From Methylobacterium sp. PvR107 (GTDB lineage Bacteria; Pseudomonadota; Alphaproteobacteria; Rhizobiales; Beijerinckiaceae): 64,000 bases of DNA. Below the pieces are notes generated by a model that worked only from the letters and a program-made list of their open reading frames with translations, ran no database searches and was not told where the DNA came from. This document shows positions 22,847 to 33,952 of the stretch, one piece after another. The position numbers and the translations under genes were made by a program. The stretch covers positions 4,677,501 to 4,741,500 of the forward strand of contig NZ_JAFIBW010000001.1 of the NCBI RefSeq assembly GCF_017833295.1, read 5' to 3'. Position 1 is the first letter of the stretch; every line of letters begins with the position of its first letter.

Positions 22847-23557
22847 ATGCCGACCATCGCCCTCGTCGACGACGACCGGAATATCCTCACGTCGGTGTCG
22901 ATCGCGCTTGAGACCGAAGGCTACCGCATCCAGACCTATACGGACGGCGCCTCGGCCCTCGACGGTCTGCGGCATTCGCCGCCCGATCTCGCGATCTTCG
23001 ACATCAAGATGCCCCGCATGGACGGGATGGAGCTTCTCCGACGCCTGCGGCAGAAATCTGACCTTCCCGTGATCTTTTTGACCTCGAAGGACGAGGAGAT
23101 CGACGAGCTGTTCGGCCTCAAGATGGGCGCCGACGACTTCATCCATAAGCCGTTCTCGCAGCGGCTGCTCGTGGAGCGGGTGAAGGCGGTCCTGCGCCGC
23201 TTCGCCAAGGAGGCGCCCGGCGCCACGCCGCGCGGTGCCGAGGAGATCGCCGCACGCTCGCTGGAGCGCGGCGCGCTGATGATGGACCCGGAGCGCCATA
23301 CCTGCACTTGGAAGGGTGAGGCGGTCACCCTGACGGTGACGGAGTTCCTGATCCTCCAGGCCCTGGCGCAGCGTCCCGGCGTGGTGAAGAGCCGAAACGC
23401 CCTGATGGACGCGGCCTACGACGACCAGGTCTACGTCGACGACCGCACCATCGACAGCCACATCAAGCGGCTGCGGAAGAAGTTCAAGGTGACGGACCAG
23501 AGCTTCGACATGATCGAGACGCTCTACGGAGTCGGGTACCGGTTCAAGGAGGCGTGA
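22847..23557 (+). CDS. chvI: Response regulator ChvI, OmpR family
   Basis: 236 residues from ATG 22847. The receiver domain has the acidic cluster DDD at 8-10, the phospho-acceptor Asp52 in [10 protein letters not shown] and the KPF lysine region. A winged-helix DNA-binding domain with [16 protein letters not shown] and [17 protein letters not shown] ends with YGVGYRF. ChvI responds to envelope stress and acidity in rhizobia and agrobacteria. Its stop overlaps the GTG start of the sensor gene (GTGA), indicating coupling. Confidence 0.93.
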   Translation: MPTIALVDDDRNILTSVSIALETEGYRIQTYTDGASALDGLRHSPPDLAIFDIKMPRMDGMELLRRLRQKSDLPVIFLTSKDEEIDELFGLKMGADDFIHKPFSQRLLVERVKAVLRRFAKEAPGATPRGAEEIAARSLERGALMMDPERHTCTWKGEAVTLTVTEFLILQALAQRPGVVKSRNALMDAAYDDQVYVDDRTIDSHIKRLRKKFKVTDQSFDMIETLYGVGYRFKEA

Positions 23558-25380
23558 TCTTCAGGATCCGCCGCATGTCCACCCGTATGCCCGCCCAGGC
23601 CGAGGATGCCCCGGCCCGCGCCTCGCTGACCCAAGCCCTGTCGCGTCCGCTCGGTTGGCCGCGCGCCCTTTGGGACGCGGTCGGCCAGCGCGCCTCGTCG
23701 AGCCTGACGCGCCGCATCGTCGTCCTCAACCTCGTCGGGCTGATCGCGCTGCTCGTCGGGTTCCTCTACCTCAACCAGTTCCGCCAGGGCCTCATCCAAG
23801 CCCGGATCCAGAGCCTCGCCATACAGGGCGAGATCATCGCCGGGGCGATCGCGGCTTCCGCGTCGGTGGATACCGACACCATCCGCATTGATCCCGACAA
23901 GCTGCTCCAGCAGCAGGCCGGCGAGGCGGCGGAAGAGGAATCGCAGCCGCTCGCCTTCTCGCTCAACCCGGAGAAGGTGGCGCCGCTGCTCTCGCGTCTC
24001 GTCACCCCCACCGGCAATCGCGCCCGCGTCTACGATCAGGAGGGCGGCCTCCTGTTCGATACCCGCACCCTGTTCAAGCGCGGGGACGCCGGCCGGCCGG
24101 ATCCGCTCGAGCCCAAGCCGCACAAGCCGGGTATGCTCGAATCCGCCTTCGAGACGGTCCAAACCAAGCTGGGTGGCCTGTTCCGCAGCCGCACCGAGCA
24201 GGCCGAGGAGACCGGTCCGGTGAACGGCCATTCGCTCCGCGAAGTCCAGGCCGCCCTCGGCGGCAATCGCGGCAGCCTCGTCCGGCGCAACAAACTCGGC
24301 GAGACCACCGTCTCGGTGGCCGTGCCGATCCACCGGGCCGGCTCGGTCCGCGGCGCCCTGCTCATCTCGACGCAGGGCGACGCCATCGACCGCGTCATCG
24401 CCTCGGAACGCTTCGGCCTTCTGCAGGTGTTCCTCGTCGCCTCGGCCGTGATGGTGGTGCTGTCGTTCCTGCTCGCGGGCGCCATTGCGGGCCCGGTGCG
24501 GCGCCTCGCGGAGGCTGCCGAGAAGGTGCGCATGGGCATCAAGACCCGCGAGGAGATTCCGGACTTCACCGAGCGCACCGACGAGATCGGCCACCTGTCC
24601 GGAGCGCTCCGCGACATGACTCAGGCGCTCTACCGGCGGATCGACGCGATCGAGAGCTTCGCAGCCGACGTCAGCCACGAGCTGAAGAACCCGCTCACCT
24701 CGCTGCGCAGCGCCGTGGAGACTCTGCCGCTCGCCAAGACAGATGATTCGCGCGGCCGGCTGATGGCGATCATCCAGCACGACGTGAAGCGCCTCGACCG
24801 GCTGATCAGCGACATCGCCGACGCTTCGCGCCTCGATGCCGAGCTCGCCCGCGCGGAGGCGCGCCGGGTCGACCTGCGGCGGCTTCTCACCACGGTCGTG
24901 TCGGTCGCCAACGAGCGACGCCGGCCCAAGGACTGCCTCATTCAGCTCGACGTCGAGGCGACGGCATCGGACCTCGATGCGCCGTTCACGATCATCGGCC
25001 ATGACAGCCGGCTCGGACAGGTCGTGAACAACCTCCTCGACAATGCACGCTCGTTCTCGCCGTCGGACGCGAAGGTTCGCGTCGTGCTGCGTCGGGTTCG
25101 CGGCGAGGTCGAGCTGATCTGCGAGGACGAGGGACCGGGCATTCCGGAGCACGCGCTGGAGCGGATCTTCGAGCGATTCTACACCGACCGGCCCGAGCAG
25201 GGCTTTGGCCAGAATTCGGGCCTGGGCCTGTCGATCTCGCGCCAGATCGTCCAGGCGCATCGCGGGACGATTCGGGCCGAGAACCGTCCCGGCGCACCCG
25301 ACGAGGATGGCGAGCCGACAATCCGCGGCGCGCGCTTCATCGTGCGCCTGCCGGCGGCGCCCCGCCAGCTTCACGCCTGA
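23554..25380 (+). CDS. chvG: Sensor histidine kinase ChvG (ExoS)
   Basis: 608 residues from GTG 23554; an in-frame ATG at 23575 is an alternative start. Membrane segments at about 51-73 and 288-312 flank a periplasmic sensor domain of about 210 residues. A HAMP-like linker follows, then the phospho-acceptor His375 in [10 protein letters not shown], and the kinase boxes N (NNLLDNA), G1 (DEGPGIP) and G2 (GLGLSIS). It phosphorylates ChvI; in relatives the ExoR protein restrains it in the periplasm. Its stop overlaps the hprK ATG by one base. Confidence 0.93.
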   Translation: MIFRIRRMSTRMPAQAEDAPARASLTQALSRPLGWPRALWDAVGQRASSSLTRRIVVLNLVGLIALLVGFLYLNQFRQGLIQARIQSLAIQGEIIAGAIAASASVDTDTIRIDPDKLLQQQAGEAAEEESQPLAFSLNPEKVAPLLSRLVTPTGNRARVYDQEGGLLFDTRTLFKRGDAGRPDPLEPKPHKPGMLESAFETVQTKLGGLFRSRTEQAEETGPVNGHSLREVQAALGGNRGSLVRRNKLGETTVSVAVPIHRAGSVRGALLISTQGDAIDRVIASERFGLLQVFLVASAVMVVLSFLLAGAIAGPVRRLAEAAEKVRMGIKTREEIPDFTERTDEIGHLSGALRDMTQALYRRIDAIESFAADVSHELKNPLTSLRSAVETLPLAKTDDSRGRLMAIIQHDVKRLDRLISDIADASRLDAELARAEARRVDLRRLLTTVVSVANERRRPKDCLIQLDVEATASDLDAPFTIIGHDSRLGQVVNNLLDNARSFSPSDAKVRVVLRRVRGEVELICEDEGPGIPEHALERIFERFYTDRPEQGFGQNSGLGLSISRQIVQAHRGTIRAENRPGAPDEDGEPTIRGARFIVRLPAAPRQLHA

Positions 25381-25820
25381 TGATCACGCTCCATGCCGCC
25401 TGCTGCACGCTCGGCGGCGCCGGGATCCTGGTCCGCGGCGAGTCCGGGTCCGGGAAGACAAGTCTGGCACTGCTTCTCGCATCTGCCGAGGACGGGACGT
25501 TCGTGGCGGACGACCGGGTCATCTGCGCACGGGAGGGCACACGGCTCGTGGCCCGGCCGCATCCCGCGCTGGCCGGCCGGGTCGAGGTGCGGGGACAGGG
25601 CATCCTGTCGCTCACCGATCTCGGTCTTGTGCCCTGCGCCGAAACGGCTCTGCACCTCGCCGTCGATTTGGTTCCTGAGGTGCCGCGCCTGCCCGAACCG
25701 ATCGATCCGGTGGACCTGCTCGGGGTCAAGCTCCCGCAGGTCACGCTCGACGTCGGCGTGCGTGCCGCGGGCCTCGCGCCGCTGATCATTCGTGCGGCGC
25801 TGCGAAAAGGGCAGCCGTGA
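25380..25820 (+). CDS. hprK: Short HPr kinase/phosphorylase
   Basis: 146 residues, only the C-terminal kinase domain of the Gram-positive enzyme, as is normal in alphaproteobacteria. The P-loop GESGSGKT is at 20-27, with SLAL after it; FVADDRVIC follows as the metal/active-site region and LGVKLPQVTLDV resembles the C-terminal signature. It phosphorylates a serine of HPr (PtsH), linking metabolism with the PTS. The ATG overlaps the chvG stop. HPr itself is not encoded here. Confidence 0.9.
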   Translation: MITLHAACCTLGGAGILVRGESGSGKTSLALLLASAEDGTFVADDRVICAREGTRLVARPHPALAGRVEVRGQGILSLTDLGLVPCAETALHLAVDLVPEVPRLPEPIDPVDLLGVKLPQVTLDVGVRAAGLAPLIIRAALRKGQP

Positions 25821-25995
25821 CTTCGCAGCCGCACAGGTGTGCCGAGTCGCGCAACGGTGGTATCCCCCCATGGCGCGCACGAGGCAGCCATGGCATGATT
25901 ACAGCGATGTCCGGGCAAAAAAGTCGCGTTCGCCTTGTGGGGGGCTGTGCGATGCACAACATGGCAGCACACACAGGACGTTGGAACACGTGTCG

Positions 25996-26397
25996 ATGAT
26001 TGGCATGGTGCTCGTCACTCACGGGCTGCTGGCGACCGAGTTCAAGGCCGCTCTGGAGCACGTGGTCGGCCCGCAGGATCAGATCGAAACGATCACGATC
26101 GGGCCGGAGGACGATATGGAGCTGCGACGACGGGACATCATGTCCGCGGTCTGTCGCGTCAATACCGGAGAGGGTGTGGTGGTGCTGACCGACATGTTCG
26201 GCGGCACACCGTCGAATCTCGCGCTCTCCTGCATGAACGGCGGATCGGTCGAGGTCGTCGCGGGGATAAATCTGCCGATGCTGATCAAGCTTGCCAGCGT
26301 CCGCGACGAGGAGAATCTCGGCGACGCGGTGCTCCACGCCCAGGAAGCCGGTCGCAAGTATATCAACGTCGCCTCGCGCGTTCTCGCCGGCAAGTAA
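25996..26397 (+). CDS. PTS EIIA-Man family protein
   Basis: 133 residues from ATG 25996. The start MIGMVLVTHGLLA carries the expected phospho-acceptor His9. VVVLTDMFGGTPSNLALS is the family signature. In Hyphomicrobiales this protein belongs to an incomplete PTS that signals rather than transports, and it usually precedes ptsH. Here the next gene is a convergent EamA transporter instead. It is 175 bases after hprK. Confidence 0.9.
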   Translation: MIGMVLVTHGLLATEFKAALEHVVGPQDQIETITIGPEDDMELRRRDIMSAVCRVNTGEGVVVLTDMFGGTPSNLALSCMNGGSVEVVAGINLPMLIKLASVRDEENLGDAVLHAQEAGRKYINVASRVLAGK

Positions 26398-26404
26398 CCG
26401 CCGC

Positions 26405-27295
26405 TCACGTCTCCAGGATCGCCACCGGCGGCGCCGATCGCCGCGAACCGACCGTGATCCCCACTGAGGCCGCGATGACGAGGCCGATCGCGAGCCATTG
26501 TACGGCGCTGATTCGTTCGCCCAGCAGCACGAGGCCGGCACAGGCCGCGACGGCCGGTTCCAGGCTCATGAGCACGCCGAAGCTCTTCCGGTCGAGGCGC
26601 CGAAGGGCCACCATCTCCAGCGAGTAGGGCAGGGCGCTCGACATGATCGCGACCGCCAGCCCGGAGAGCAGGATTTCAGGCGCGAGAAGGCTCGCACCCG
26701 CCTCGGCCACACCGAACGGTGCCGCCACGAGTGCGGCGGTGAACATGCCGAGCGACACCGCCTGGCCGCCATCGACCCGGCCGGCGCGCTGGCCGAACAG
26801 GATGTAGAGTGCCCAGGCGAGCGCCGCCCCGAGATCGAGCGCGACGCCGACGGGATCGAGCCCGTCGGTCGTGGCGATCGGCAGGAGCAGCATCAGCCCG
26901 ATGACGGCAAGGCCGATCCACAGGAAATCGGACCGGCGCCGCGAGGCGATCAGCGCGACGGCCAGGGGCCCCGCGAACTCGATCGCCACGGCCGGACCGA
27001 GGGGCAGCCGCGCCAGGGCGAGGTAGAACAGCAGGTTCATCAATCCCAGGGCCGAACCGTAGAGCGCGATCCAGCCCGCCTCCCGCGCCGGCAGGCATCG
27101 CCGCCACGGCCGCCACACGGCGATGAGGATCAGCGCCGAGAAGCCGACCCGCAGCGCGGACGTCCCGGCCGCACCGATGGCCGGGAACAGGCTCTTGGCG
27201 AAGGTCGCCCCGCACTGAAGCGAGACCATGCCGGCGACCAGGGCCGCGACCGACAGCCCGACTGCGGACGGGGCGCCCCGCCCGAGGATGCTCAC
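26405..27295 (-). CDS. EamA/RhtA-type inner-membrane exporter
   Basis: 296 residues with about ten hydrophobic segments arranged as two EamA repeats, the drug/metabolite transporter fold. Sequence features such as [19 protein letters not shown] and the second-repeat [15 protein letters not shown] are typical of the RhtA (threonine/homoserine exporter) subgroup. The substrate is not known. Its ATG overlaps the hslU stop by four bases, so it is probably read from the hslU transcript. Confidence 0.87.
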   Translation of the reverse strand: MSILGRGAPSAVGLSVAALVAGMVSLQCGATFAKSLFPAIGAAGTSALRVGFSALILIAVWRPWRRCLPAREAGWIALYGSALGLMNLLFYLALARLPLGPAVAIEFAGPLAVALIASRRRSDFLWIGLAVIGLMLLLPIATTDGLDPVGVALDLGAALAWALYILFGQRAGRVDGGQAVSLGMFTAALVAAPFGVAEAGASLLAPEILLSGLAVAIMSSALPYSLEMVALRRLDRKSFGVLMSLEPAVAACAGLVLLGERISAVQWLAIGLVIAASVGITVGSRRSAPPVAILET

Positions 27296-28605
27296 AGGAT
27301 GAACCGGCTCAGATCCGCGTTGGCCGCGAGATCCTGCACCCGGGCGCGCACATAGGCGGCATCGATCGGGACGGTCTCGCCCGACCGGTCGGTCGCCGTG
27401 AACGAGATCTCGTCGATCACCCGTTCCAGGACCGTCTGCAGACGGCGGGCACCGATATTCTCCACCGAGGAATTCACCTCGACGGCAACCCGGGCGAGCG
27501 CGTCCACCGCGTCTTCCGTGAAGGCGAGGGTCACGCCCTCGGTCTGCATCAGGGCGACGGTCTGCTTGATCAGGCTCGCCTCGGTCGTGGTCAGGATCTG
27601 CTTGAAATCGTCCACGGTGAGCGGCTGCAGCTCGACCCGGATCGGAAGGCGCCCCTGCAATTCCGGCAGGAGGTCCGCGGGCTTCGAGACGTGGAAGGCG
27701 CCGGAGGCGATGAAGAGGATGTGGTCGGTCTTCACCGGGCCGTGCTTGGTGGCGACCGTCGTGCCCTCGATCAGCGGCAGCAGGTCGCGCTGCACGCCCT
27801 CGCGGGAGACGTCGCCGGACGCGCGGCCCTCGCGGGCGCAGATCTTGTCGATCTCGTCCAGGAAGACGATGCCGTTGTTCTCGACCTCGCGGATCGCCTC
27901 GCGCACCAGCGCCTCGTCGTCGACGAGCTTATCGGATTCCTCGGCCATCAGCGGCGCGTAGGCGTCCCGCACCAGGATCCGCCGCGGCTTGCCGCGCTGG
28001 CCGCCGAGCGCCTTGCCCAGCATGTCGCCGATGTTGATCGCCCCCATGGACGCGCCCGGCATGCCGGGAATCTCGAACATCGGCATGCCGGCGGGCGCGC
28101 CGGCAGCCAGCTCCAGCTCGACCTCCTTGTCATCAAGCTCGTTGTTGCGGAGCTTGCGGCGGAAGCTGTCACGGGTGGCGGCGCTCGCGGTGGGCCCGAC
28201 CAGCGCATCGAGGATCCGGTTCTCCGCCGCGGCCTCGGCCTTGGCCTTCACGCCCTCGCGCTTCACCTGACGGGTCAGGCCGATCGCCACCTCCACGAGG
28301 TCGCGGACGATCTGCTCCACGTCCCGGCCGACATAGCCGACCTCGGTGAACTTGGTGGCCTCGATCTTCAGGAACGGCGCGTTGGCGAGGCGGGCGAGGC
28401 GCCGGGCGATCTCGGTCTTGCCGCAGCCCGTCGGGCCGATCATCAGGATGTTCTTGGGCGCCACCTCCTCGCGGAGCGGACCGGTGAGCTGCTGGCGGCG
28501 CCAGCGGTTGCGCAGCGCGATCGCGACGGCGCGCTTGGCGTCGTGCTGCCCGACGATGAAGCGATCGAGTTCGGACACGATCTCGCGCGGAGAGAACGTC
28601 GTCAC
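27292..28605 (-). CDS. hslU: ATP-dependent protease ATPase subunit HslU
   Basis: 437 residues, full length. The AAA+ unfoldase partner of HslV. Walker A GPTGCGKT is at 57-64 and Walker [11 protein letters not shown] is near 245-253. The intermediate I-domain lies around 110-230, and the C-terminus DLSRFIL is the tail that docks into HslV. The partner gene hslV is about 5.8 kb upstream on the same strand rather than adjacent. EamA overlaps its 3' end. Confidence 0.97.
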   Translation of the reverse strand: MTTFSPREIVSELDRFIVGQHDAKRAVAIALRNRWRRQQLTGPLREEVAPKNILMIGPTGCGKTEIARRLARLANAPFLKIEATKFTEVGYVGRDVEQIVRDLVEVAIGLTRQVKREGVKAKAEAAAENRILDALVGPTASAATRDSFRRKLRNNELDDKEVELELAAGAPAGMPMFEIPGMPGASMGAINIGDMLGKALGGQRGKPRRILVRDAYAPLMAEESDKLVDDEALVREAIREVENNGIVFLDEIDKICAREGRASGDVSREGVQRDLLPLIEGTTVATKHGPVKTDHILFIASGAFHVSKPADLLPELQGRLPIRVELQPLTVDDFKQILTTTEASLIKQTVALMQTEGVTLAFTEDAVDALARVAVEVNSSVENIGARRLQTVLERVIDEISFTATDRSGETVPIDAAYVRARVQDLAANADLSRFIL

Positions 28606-28707
28606 CGCTTAGCCATCCCTGTTTCCCGGCCCGAAACGCTGGCCCTTCGCGGGAATGGGGTCGCGCGCCGCCGCGCGCAAGAGGCCGCGCGCGCGCGAAT
28701 AGCCGCC

Positions 28708-30204
28708 TCAATGGCTTGCCAGCGACGGCGCCGCGCCGGCTTTGTCGTGCGTGCCGAACCGCTCGACCAGGGTGGCGCTGGCGGCATTGAGGCCGATCAC
28801 CTCGACGCTCCGTCCCCGCGCGCGAGCCTTGAGGACCGTGCGGTCGAGGGCGGCGACCGCCGAGATGTCCCAGAAATGCGCGGCGTGCACGTCGATGACG
28901 AGGCGCTCGACTGGCTCAAGCACGTCGATCGCTTCCGTGAAGGTCCCGGCCGAGGCGAAGAAGACCTGGCCGGTGACGTGATAGGTCCGGGTCCCACCAT
29001 CGGCGGAAAGCGCGGATGTCACCCCGCTCAGCCGCGACACTTTCCCGGCGAAGAACACGCCGGACAGGAGCACGCCCACCAGTACGCCGATGGCGAGGTC
29101 GCGGGTTGCCACCACGACCAGGACGGTCGCCAGCATCACCGTCGAGGACGGCAGGGGGTTGGTGCGCAGCTGCGCCAGCGAGCGCCATGAGAAGGTGTTC
29201 AGCGAGACCATGATCATCACCGCCGTGAGCGCCGCAACCGGAACGACGGCGAGCAGGCCCTGCAGTGACACGAGGAGGGCCAGCAGGAAGGCGCCGGCCA
29301 CCAGCGTCGATAGCCGCCCGCGCGCCCCCGACGAGACGTTGATCACCGACTGGCCGATCATCGCGCAGCCGCCCATGCCGCCGAACACCGCCGAGGCCAT
29401 GTTGGCGACACCCTGGCCGATGCATTCGCGGTTCTTGTCGCTGCCGGTATCGGTCATGTCGTCGACGATCTGCGCGGTGAGCAGGCTTTCCAGCAGCCCC
29501 ACCGCCGCCAGGGTCGCCGCGTAGGGCAGCAGGATCTGCAGTGTTTCGAGGGTGAGGGGCACATCGGGCAGGGCGAAGCTCGGCAGCGCCGAGGGCAGGG
29601 CGCCCAGATGCGAGACCGTCCGGACGTCGAGGTGGAACGCCGCCGTCAGCGCGGTCAGCACCGCGATCGCCACGAGCGGTGACGGGATCGCCCGCGTGAT
29701 CCGCGGAAAGCCGTAGATGATCGCGAGACCCAGGGCGATCAGCCCGTAGGTGGCGGGCGTGACGCCGGTCAGCTCCGGAAGCTGCGCCAGGAAGATCAGG
29801 ATCGCCAGCGCGTTGACGAAGCCGGTCATGACCGATTGCGACACGAAGCGCATCAGCCGGCCGAGCTTCAGCAGGCCCGCGAGGATCTGGATCAGCCCCA
29901 TCAGGATGGTGGCGGCGAACAGGTACTGGACGCCGTGCTCGCGCACGAGGTCGACCATCACGACCGCGGTGGCGGCCGTGGCCGCCGAGATCATCGCCGG
30001 GCGGCCGCCCGCGAATGCGATCGTGCAGGCGATCACCACCGAGGCGTAGAGGCCGACCTTCGGGTCGACTCCGGCGATGACCGAGAACCCGATGGCTTCC
30101 GGGATCAGCGCGAGCGCGACGACGATTCCCGACAAGGCGTCGGCACGCACGTTCGACCTCCACCCGTGAAGGAGGCCGGCCAGTCTCGATACTGTGTGTG
30201 ACAT
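28708..30204 (-). CDS. SulP-family anion transporter with STAS domain
   Basis: 498 residues. The N-terminal 400 residues hold about ten to twelve membrane segments, opening with RADALSGIVVALALIPEAIGFSVIAGVDPKVGLY, the SulP signature region. A STAS domain follows at about 405-490 (VFFASAGTFTEAIDVL, VIDVHAAHFWDISAVAALDR). SulP proteins carry sulfate, bicarbonate or other anions; which one cannot be told. It lies between hslU and two chemoreceptor genes, all on the minus strand. Confidence 0.9.
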   Translation of the reverse strand: MSHTVSRLAGLLHGWRSNVRADALSGIVVALALIPEAIGFSVIAGVDPKVGLYASVVIACTIAFAGGRPAMISAATAATAVVMVDLVREHGVQYLFAATILMGLIQILAGLLKLGRLMRFVSQSVMTGFVNALAILIFLAQLPELTGVTPATYGLIALGLAIIYGFPRITRAIPSPLVAIAVLTALTAAFHLDVRTVSHLGALPSALPSFALPDVPLTLETLQILLPYAATLAAVGLLESLLTAQIVDDMTDTGSDKNRECIGQGVANMASAVFGGMGGCAMIGQSVINVSSGARGRLSTLVAGAFLLALLVSLQGLLAVVPVAALTAVMIMVSLNTFSWRSLAQLRTNPLPSSTVMLATVLVVVATRDLAIGVLVGVLLSGVFFAGKVSRLSGVTSALSADGGTRTYHVTGQVFFASAGTFTEAIDVLEPVERLVIDVHAAHFWDISAVAALDRTVLKARARGRSVEVIGLNAASATLVERFGTHDKAGAAPSLASH

Positions 30205-30385
30205 GTAAGTTCCGCACGGGACGCGTGTCCGCAGGCTTGGGCGGAGCGATCAGCGTCTCGAATGCGTGGTCCGGCGGATCGGCGGCCGGAAGAGCCACCC
30301 GGGCTTTCACCGGGTCCTTGCGAATGCCCGGACCCTACGGGCCCCTGCGCTGCAATGCAATATCGCTTCGAAGCGGCGCCGCGGC

Positions 30386-32056
30386 TCAGGCGGCGCGCAC
30401 CTGTGCCACGAAGCCGGCGACCTCGCCGCCGAGCCCGTTGGAGCGGCGCGCGATGTCGGCGGCCGCGTCCAGCACCTCGGCCGCGCTGGCGCCGGTCTGG
30501 CGGGCGGCCTCGAGGACATGCGCCATCGTCTCGGTGACCGACCGGGTGCCGCTCGCGGCCTCGGACACGCTGCGGGCAATCTCCTGCGTGGCGAGCTGCT
30601 GCTCCTCCACCGCCGCGGCGACGCCGAGCGCGATACCGTGGACCTGCTCGATCGTGCCACCGATCTCCTCGATGGCGGCGACAGCCTCGTGGGTCGCGGC
30701 GCGCATGGCGGCGATCTGGCCGGCGATTTCCTCGGTGGCCTTGGCGGTCTGGGTCGCGAGGTCCTTCACCTCGGTGGCGACGACAGCGAAGCCGCGGCCA
30801 GCTTCGCCGGCCCGGGCGGCCTCGATCGTAGCGTTCAGCGCCAGGAGGTTGGTCTGGCCCGCGATCGTCGAGATGAGGGAGACGACCTGCCCGATGCCGT
30901 CGGCACTGCGGGCCAGCGCCTGCACGCTGGTGCGCGTCCGCCGCGCCGCCTCGACAGCGCTCTCGGCGGCGGTGGACGTCTGGGTCACCTGAACCCCGAT
31001 CTCGCTCGCGGTGGCGGCGAGTTCCTCCGTGGCGGCCGCGACCGCCTCGACGTTGTGCGCGGTGGTCTCGGCCGCGCGTGTCACCGCCTGCGACTGCGCG
31101 CCGGTGTGCTCGGCGTTCCCGGCCATCGCGGCGGCGGTGCGCTCCATCCCGGCCGCAGCGCCCGCGAGATGATCGACGAGGCCGCCGATGCTGCCCTGGA
31201 ACCTGTCCGCGAGACCCGACATCTCGGCCCGCTTGCGCGTCGTCGCCTCGACGCCCATGCGCTCGTTGTCCTGTCGCAGGGCTTCGGCGTCCCGCATGGT
31301 CGCGCTGAAGACCTGCATGCTCGCCCAGATCGCCCCGATCTCGTCGCGGCTGGGCTTGATGGCCGGCAGGACGTGATCGCCGCGCGACAGGCGTTGGATC
31401 GCATCCGAGACCGCCCGAAGCGGCCGGGCGATCTGGCGCTGCCCCACGAGCAGGCCGAGCGCGCCGCAGATCAGGGCTCCGGCCAGGGCGAGGCCCACGA
31501 GAAGCAGCGTCCGCGCCTGGAACAGCGCCTGCGTCTCGCCCTTGATGGCCGCCATCTCGGCACGCCCCTGGTTCACCAGGGTATCGATGCTCGCCTGGAA
31601 GGCTTTGCGGTTGGCACGGTTCGCGTCGTTGAAGCCGAGCTCGGCGGCAGCGCGGGGGCTCACCGTCTCCCCCGCCTCCGCGAGGGTCGTGCGCAGCGCC
31701 CGGAAGGCGTCGGCATTGCGCGTCATCGTGTCGAAGAGCGGTCGTTCGGCCTCGGTCACCAGTGGCGCCCACGCGGCGCGCAGCGCGTCCATGTCGGCCA
31801 AGCTCTTGCGAAGGCCGGCGGCATATTTCGCCGCTTCGGCCCGGTCGGCGGACGCGTAGACGCCGCGCGAGTCCATAGTGACTTCGGCGGCGAGGCGGTT
31901 GAAGTTCGCGGCGTTGAGTGCGCGGATCGAGGCATTCTCGACACGCGTCAACGACTGCTCGAAGCTTTGGAGCGTCGCCACGCTGACACCGGCGACGACC
32001 AGCGTCGTCAGGCTGCAGGCCGCCACAAAGCCCAGGAGTTTTGCGCCGATTTGCAT
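30386..32056 (-). CDS. Methyl-accepting chemotaxis protein (four-helix-bundle type sensor)
   Basis: 556 residues. Membrane segments at about 7-28 and 183-205 enclose a mainly helical periplasmic domain of about 155 residues. A HAMP linker (about 206-258) leads to a long coiled-coil signalling domain whose hairpin tip is [20 protein letters not shown] (about 398-417). No CheR-binding pentapeptide is visible at the C-terminus. It senses an unknown chemical and controls CheA. Its upstream neighbour is a second receptor with a near-identical tip. Confidence 0.92.
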   Translation of the reverse strand: MQIGAKLLGFVAACSLTTLVVAGVSVATLQSFEQSLTRVENASIRALNAANFNRLAAEVTMDSRGVYASADRAEAAKYAAGLRKSLADMDALRAAWAPLVTEAERPLFDTMTRNADAFRALRTTLAEAGETVSPRAAAELGFNDANRANRKAFQASIDTLVNQGRAEMAAIKGETQALFQARTLLLVGLALAGALICGALGLLVGQRQIARPLRAVSDAIQRLSRGDHVLPAIKPSRDEIGAIWASMQVFSATMRDAEALRQDNERMGVEATTRKRAEMSGLADRFQGSIGGLVDHLAGAAAGMERTAAAMAGNAEHTGAQSQAVTRAAETTAHNVEAVAAATEELAATASEIGVQVTQTSTAAESAVEAARRTRTSVQALARSADGIGQVVSLISTIAGQTNLLALNATIEAARAGEAGRGFAVVATEVKDLATQTAKATEEIAGQIAAMRAATHEAVAAIEEIGGTIEQVHGIALGVAAAVEEQQLATQEIARSVSEAASGTRSVTETMAHVLEAARQTGASAAEVLDAAADIARRSNGLGGEVAGFVAQVRAA

Positions 32057-32266
32057 TGTATTCCAACCCCGAGGCGTGGTTGGAGAAAAATGGCGCTAAT
32101 TGTTCAAAAGCCCGTTAACTCACTAGCGGGATCTACACTGGTTTCCGCCTGAATTCAGCTGGACGCGTGGTTCGCCCATCGGTCATCGAAGCGCTCCAAT
32201 CTGCACCTCCCGGTCTCCTCTCGCCGGGAGGTGCGCCGATCAACGCGATCAATCCTGGCGGCGCTC

Positions 32267-33952
32267 TCACGCCGCCCGCACGGTCTCGAGAAAGCGCCCG
32301 ACCTCGGCCGTGAGGCTTTCGGACTGGCGCGACAATTCCGAGGCTGCACCGAGGACCTGATCGGCCGCGGCACCCGTCTCTTCGGCCGCGCCGGCGACGC
32401 CGGAGATGTTGGTCGTCACCTCGCCGGCTCCGAGAGCCGCCTGCGCGACGTTCCGAACGATCTCCTGCGTGGCCGCGCCCTGCTCCTCGACGGCTGCCGC
32501 TATGGACGTGGCGACACCGCTGATCTCACGGATGCGACCGGTGATACCGCCGATGGCCGCCACGGCCTGCCCCGTCGAGGCCTGGATCTGAGCGATCTGG
32601 CCGGAGATCTCATGCGTGGCCTTGGCGGTCTGCTCGGCCAACGCTTTCACCTCCGCGGCCACCACGGCGAAGCCCTTGCCCGCCGCGCCGGCCCGGGCGG
32701 CTTCGATGGTCGCGTTGAGCGCCAGCAGATTGGTCTGTCCGGCGATGTTGGAGATCAGGCCGACCACATCGCCGATCCGGGCCACGGACCCGCTCAACTC
32801 CTGGACGAGAGCGCCGGTCTGGTCGGCATCGCTGACGGCGCGCTGCGCCAGCTGAGCCGAGCCGTTCACCTGCCGGCCTATCTCCTGGACGGACGAACCC
32901 AGTTCCTCGGCTGCGGCCGCTACGGTGTTGACGTTCGAGGCGGCTTCCTCCGCCGCGGCCGCCACGGTGGTCGATTGGCTCGACGTCTCGGTCGCGGTCA
33001 CCGACATGGTCCTGGCGGTGGCCTGCAACTGCGTGGCCGAGGACGAGACCATGCCGACGATGCCGCCGATTGCGCGGTCGAAGTCGTCCGCCAGCTTGAT
33101 CATGGTCTTCCGCCGTTCGGCCGCCGCCGCCGCATCGGCTTTGCGCTTCGTCTCAGCGTCCGCGGCCGCCTTCTCGGCCACCATCGCCTTGATGCCCTCC
33201 ACGGCCTTCCCCACGGCGCCGATCTCGTCGCCGCGCTGCGCCTCGGCGATCTGCGCCTCGATCTCGCCCCGCGCCATCCGCTGAAGCACGGCGACCAGCC
33301 GGCTCAGAGGCCGTGTGAGCATCGCGAAGACCAGGATCGCCAGCAGACCTGCGATCACGACACTGGCCGCACTGCCGAGGATGCTCGTGAGGTAGGCCGT
33401 CCTGAAGGATTGCGCCTGCGCGCTGCTCCGGATGGCGAGGAGATCCCGCTCCGCCTGCGCGGCGTCGTCGACCTTGGCGCGCAACGCATCCATCGACGCC
33501 TTTCCGGCGCCTCCGGCCTCGAGCTGCTGGGCCTTCGCGAGATTGCCCGCCTCGACGAGCGCGATCTCCTTCGCGGCGACGTCCGACCACGTCTGAGCGG
33601 ATCGGCCGACAGCGTCGAGGCGCCCTTGCTGTTCGGCGTTGTCGGCGGTGAGCGACCTCGCCGACGCGATGACGGCCGTGTAGGCCTTCTGGCCCGCGCG
33701 GAAGGGTTCGAGGAACTTCGGATCTCCAGACAGGAGGTATCCGCGCAGACCGGTCTCCTGATTGACCATCGACATGGTCAGGCCTTCGAGTTCCGTCAGA
33801 ACTTTATAGGTGTGTTCCGTCAAACCATTGGTGTGCTCGATCGATGATAAACGACTGTATCCGACTGCACTGATGCCAATGGTGACTGCGGTCAGTGTTC
33901 CGAAGGCAACCGAGAGCTTGGTTACGATCCCAATATCGTTGATGAAGCGCAT
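32267..33952 (-). CDS. Methyl-accepting chemotaxis protein with CHASE3 sensor
   Basis: 561 residues from ATG 33952, preceded by AGGAACTGCAGG. Membrane segments at about 11-31 and 186-210 enclose a periplasmic domain with [21 protein letters not shown] (about 65-84), the CHASE3 hallmark. HAMP and a long coiled coil follow, with the tip [20 protein letters not shown]. Further in-frame starts upstream would add residues that are not typical of the family and were rejected. The ligand is unknown. It is likely transcribed from the AT-richer gap to its right. Confidence 0.92.
   Translation of the reverse strand: MRFINDIGIVTKLSVAFGTLTAVTIGISAVGYSRLSSIEHTNGLTEHTYKVLTELEGLTMSMVNQETGLRGYLLSGDPKFLEPFRAGQKAYTAVIASARSLTADNAEQQGRLDAVGRSAQTWSDVAAKEIALVEAGNLAKAQQLEAGGAGKASMDALRAKVDDAAQAERDLLAIRSSAQAQSFRTAYLTSILGSAASVVIAGLLAILVFAMLTRPLSRLVAVLQRMARGEIEAQIAEAQRGDEIGAVGKAVEGIKAMVAEKAAADAETKRKADAAAAAERRKTMIKLADDFDRAIGGIVGMVSSSATQLQATARTMSVTATETSSQSTTVAAAAEEAASNVNTVAAAAEELGSSVQEIGRQVNGSAQLAQRAVSDADQTGALVQELSGSVARIGDVVGLISNIAGQTNLLALNATIEAARAGAAGKGFAVVAAEVKALAEQTAKATHEISGQIAQIQASTGQAVAAIGGITGRIREISGVATSIAAAVEEQGAATQEIVRNVAQAALGAGEVTTNISGVAGAAEETGAAADQVLGAASELSRQSESLTAEVGRFLETVRAA

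Noticed and set aside
30266..32152. A 628-codon plus-strand open frame
   Set aside because: It is antisense to the chemoreceptor at 30386-32056. Receptor domains and the conserved tip are in the minus frame only.
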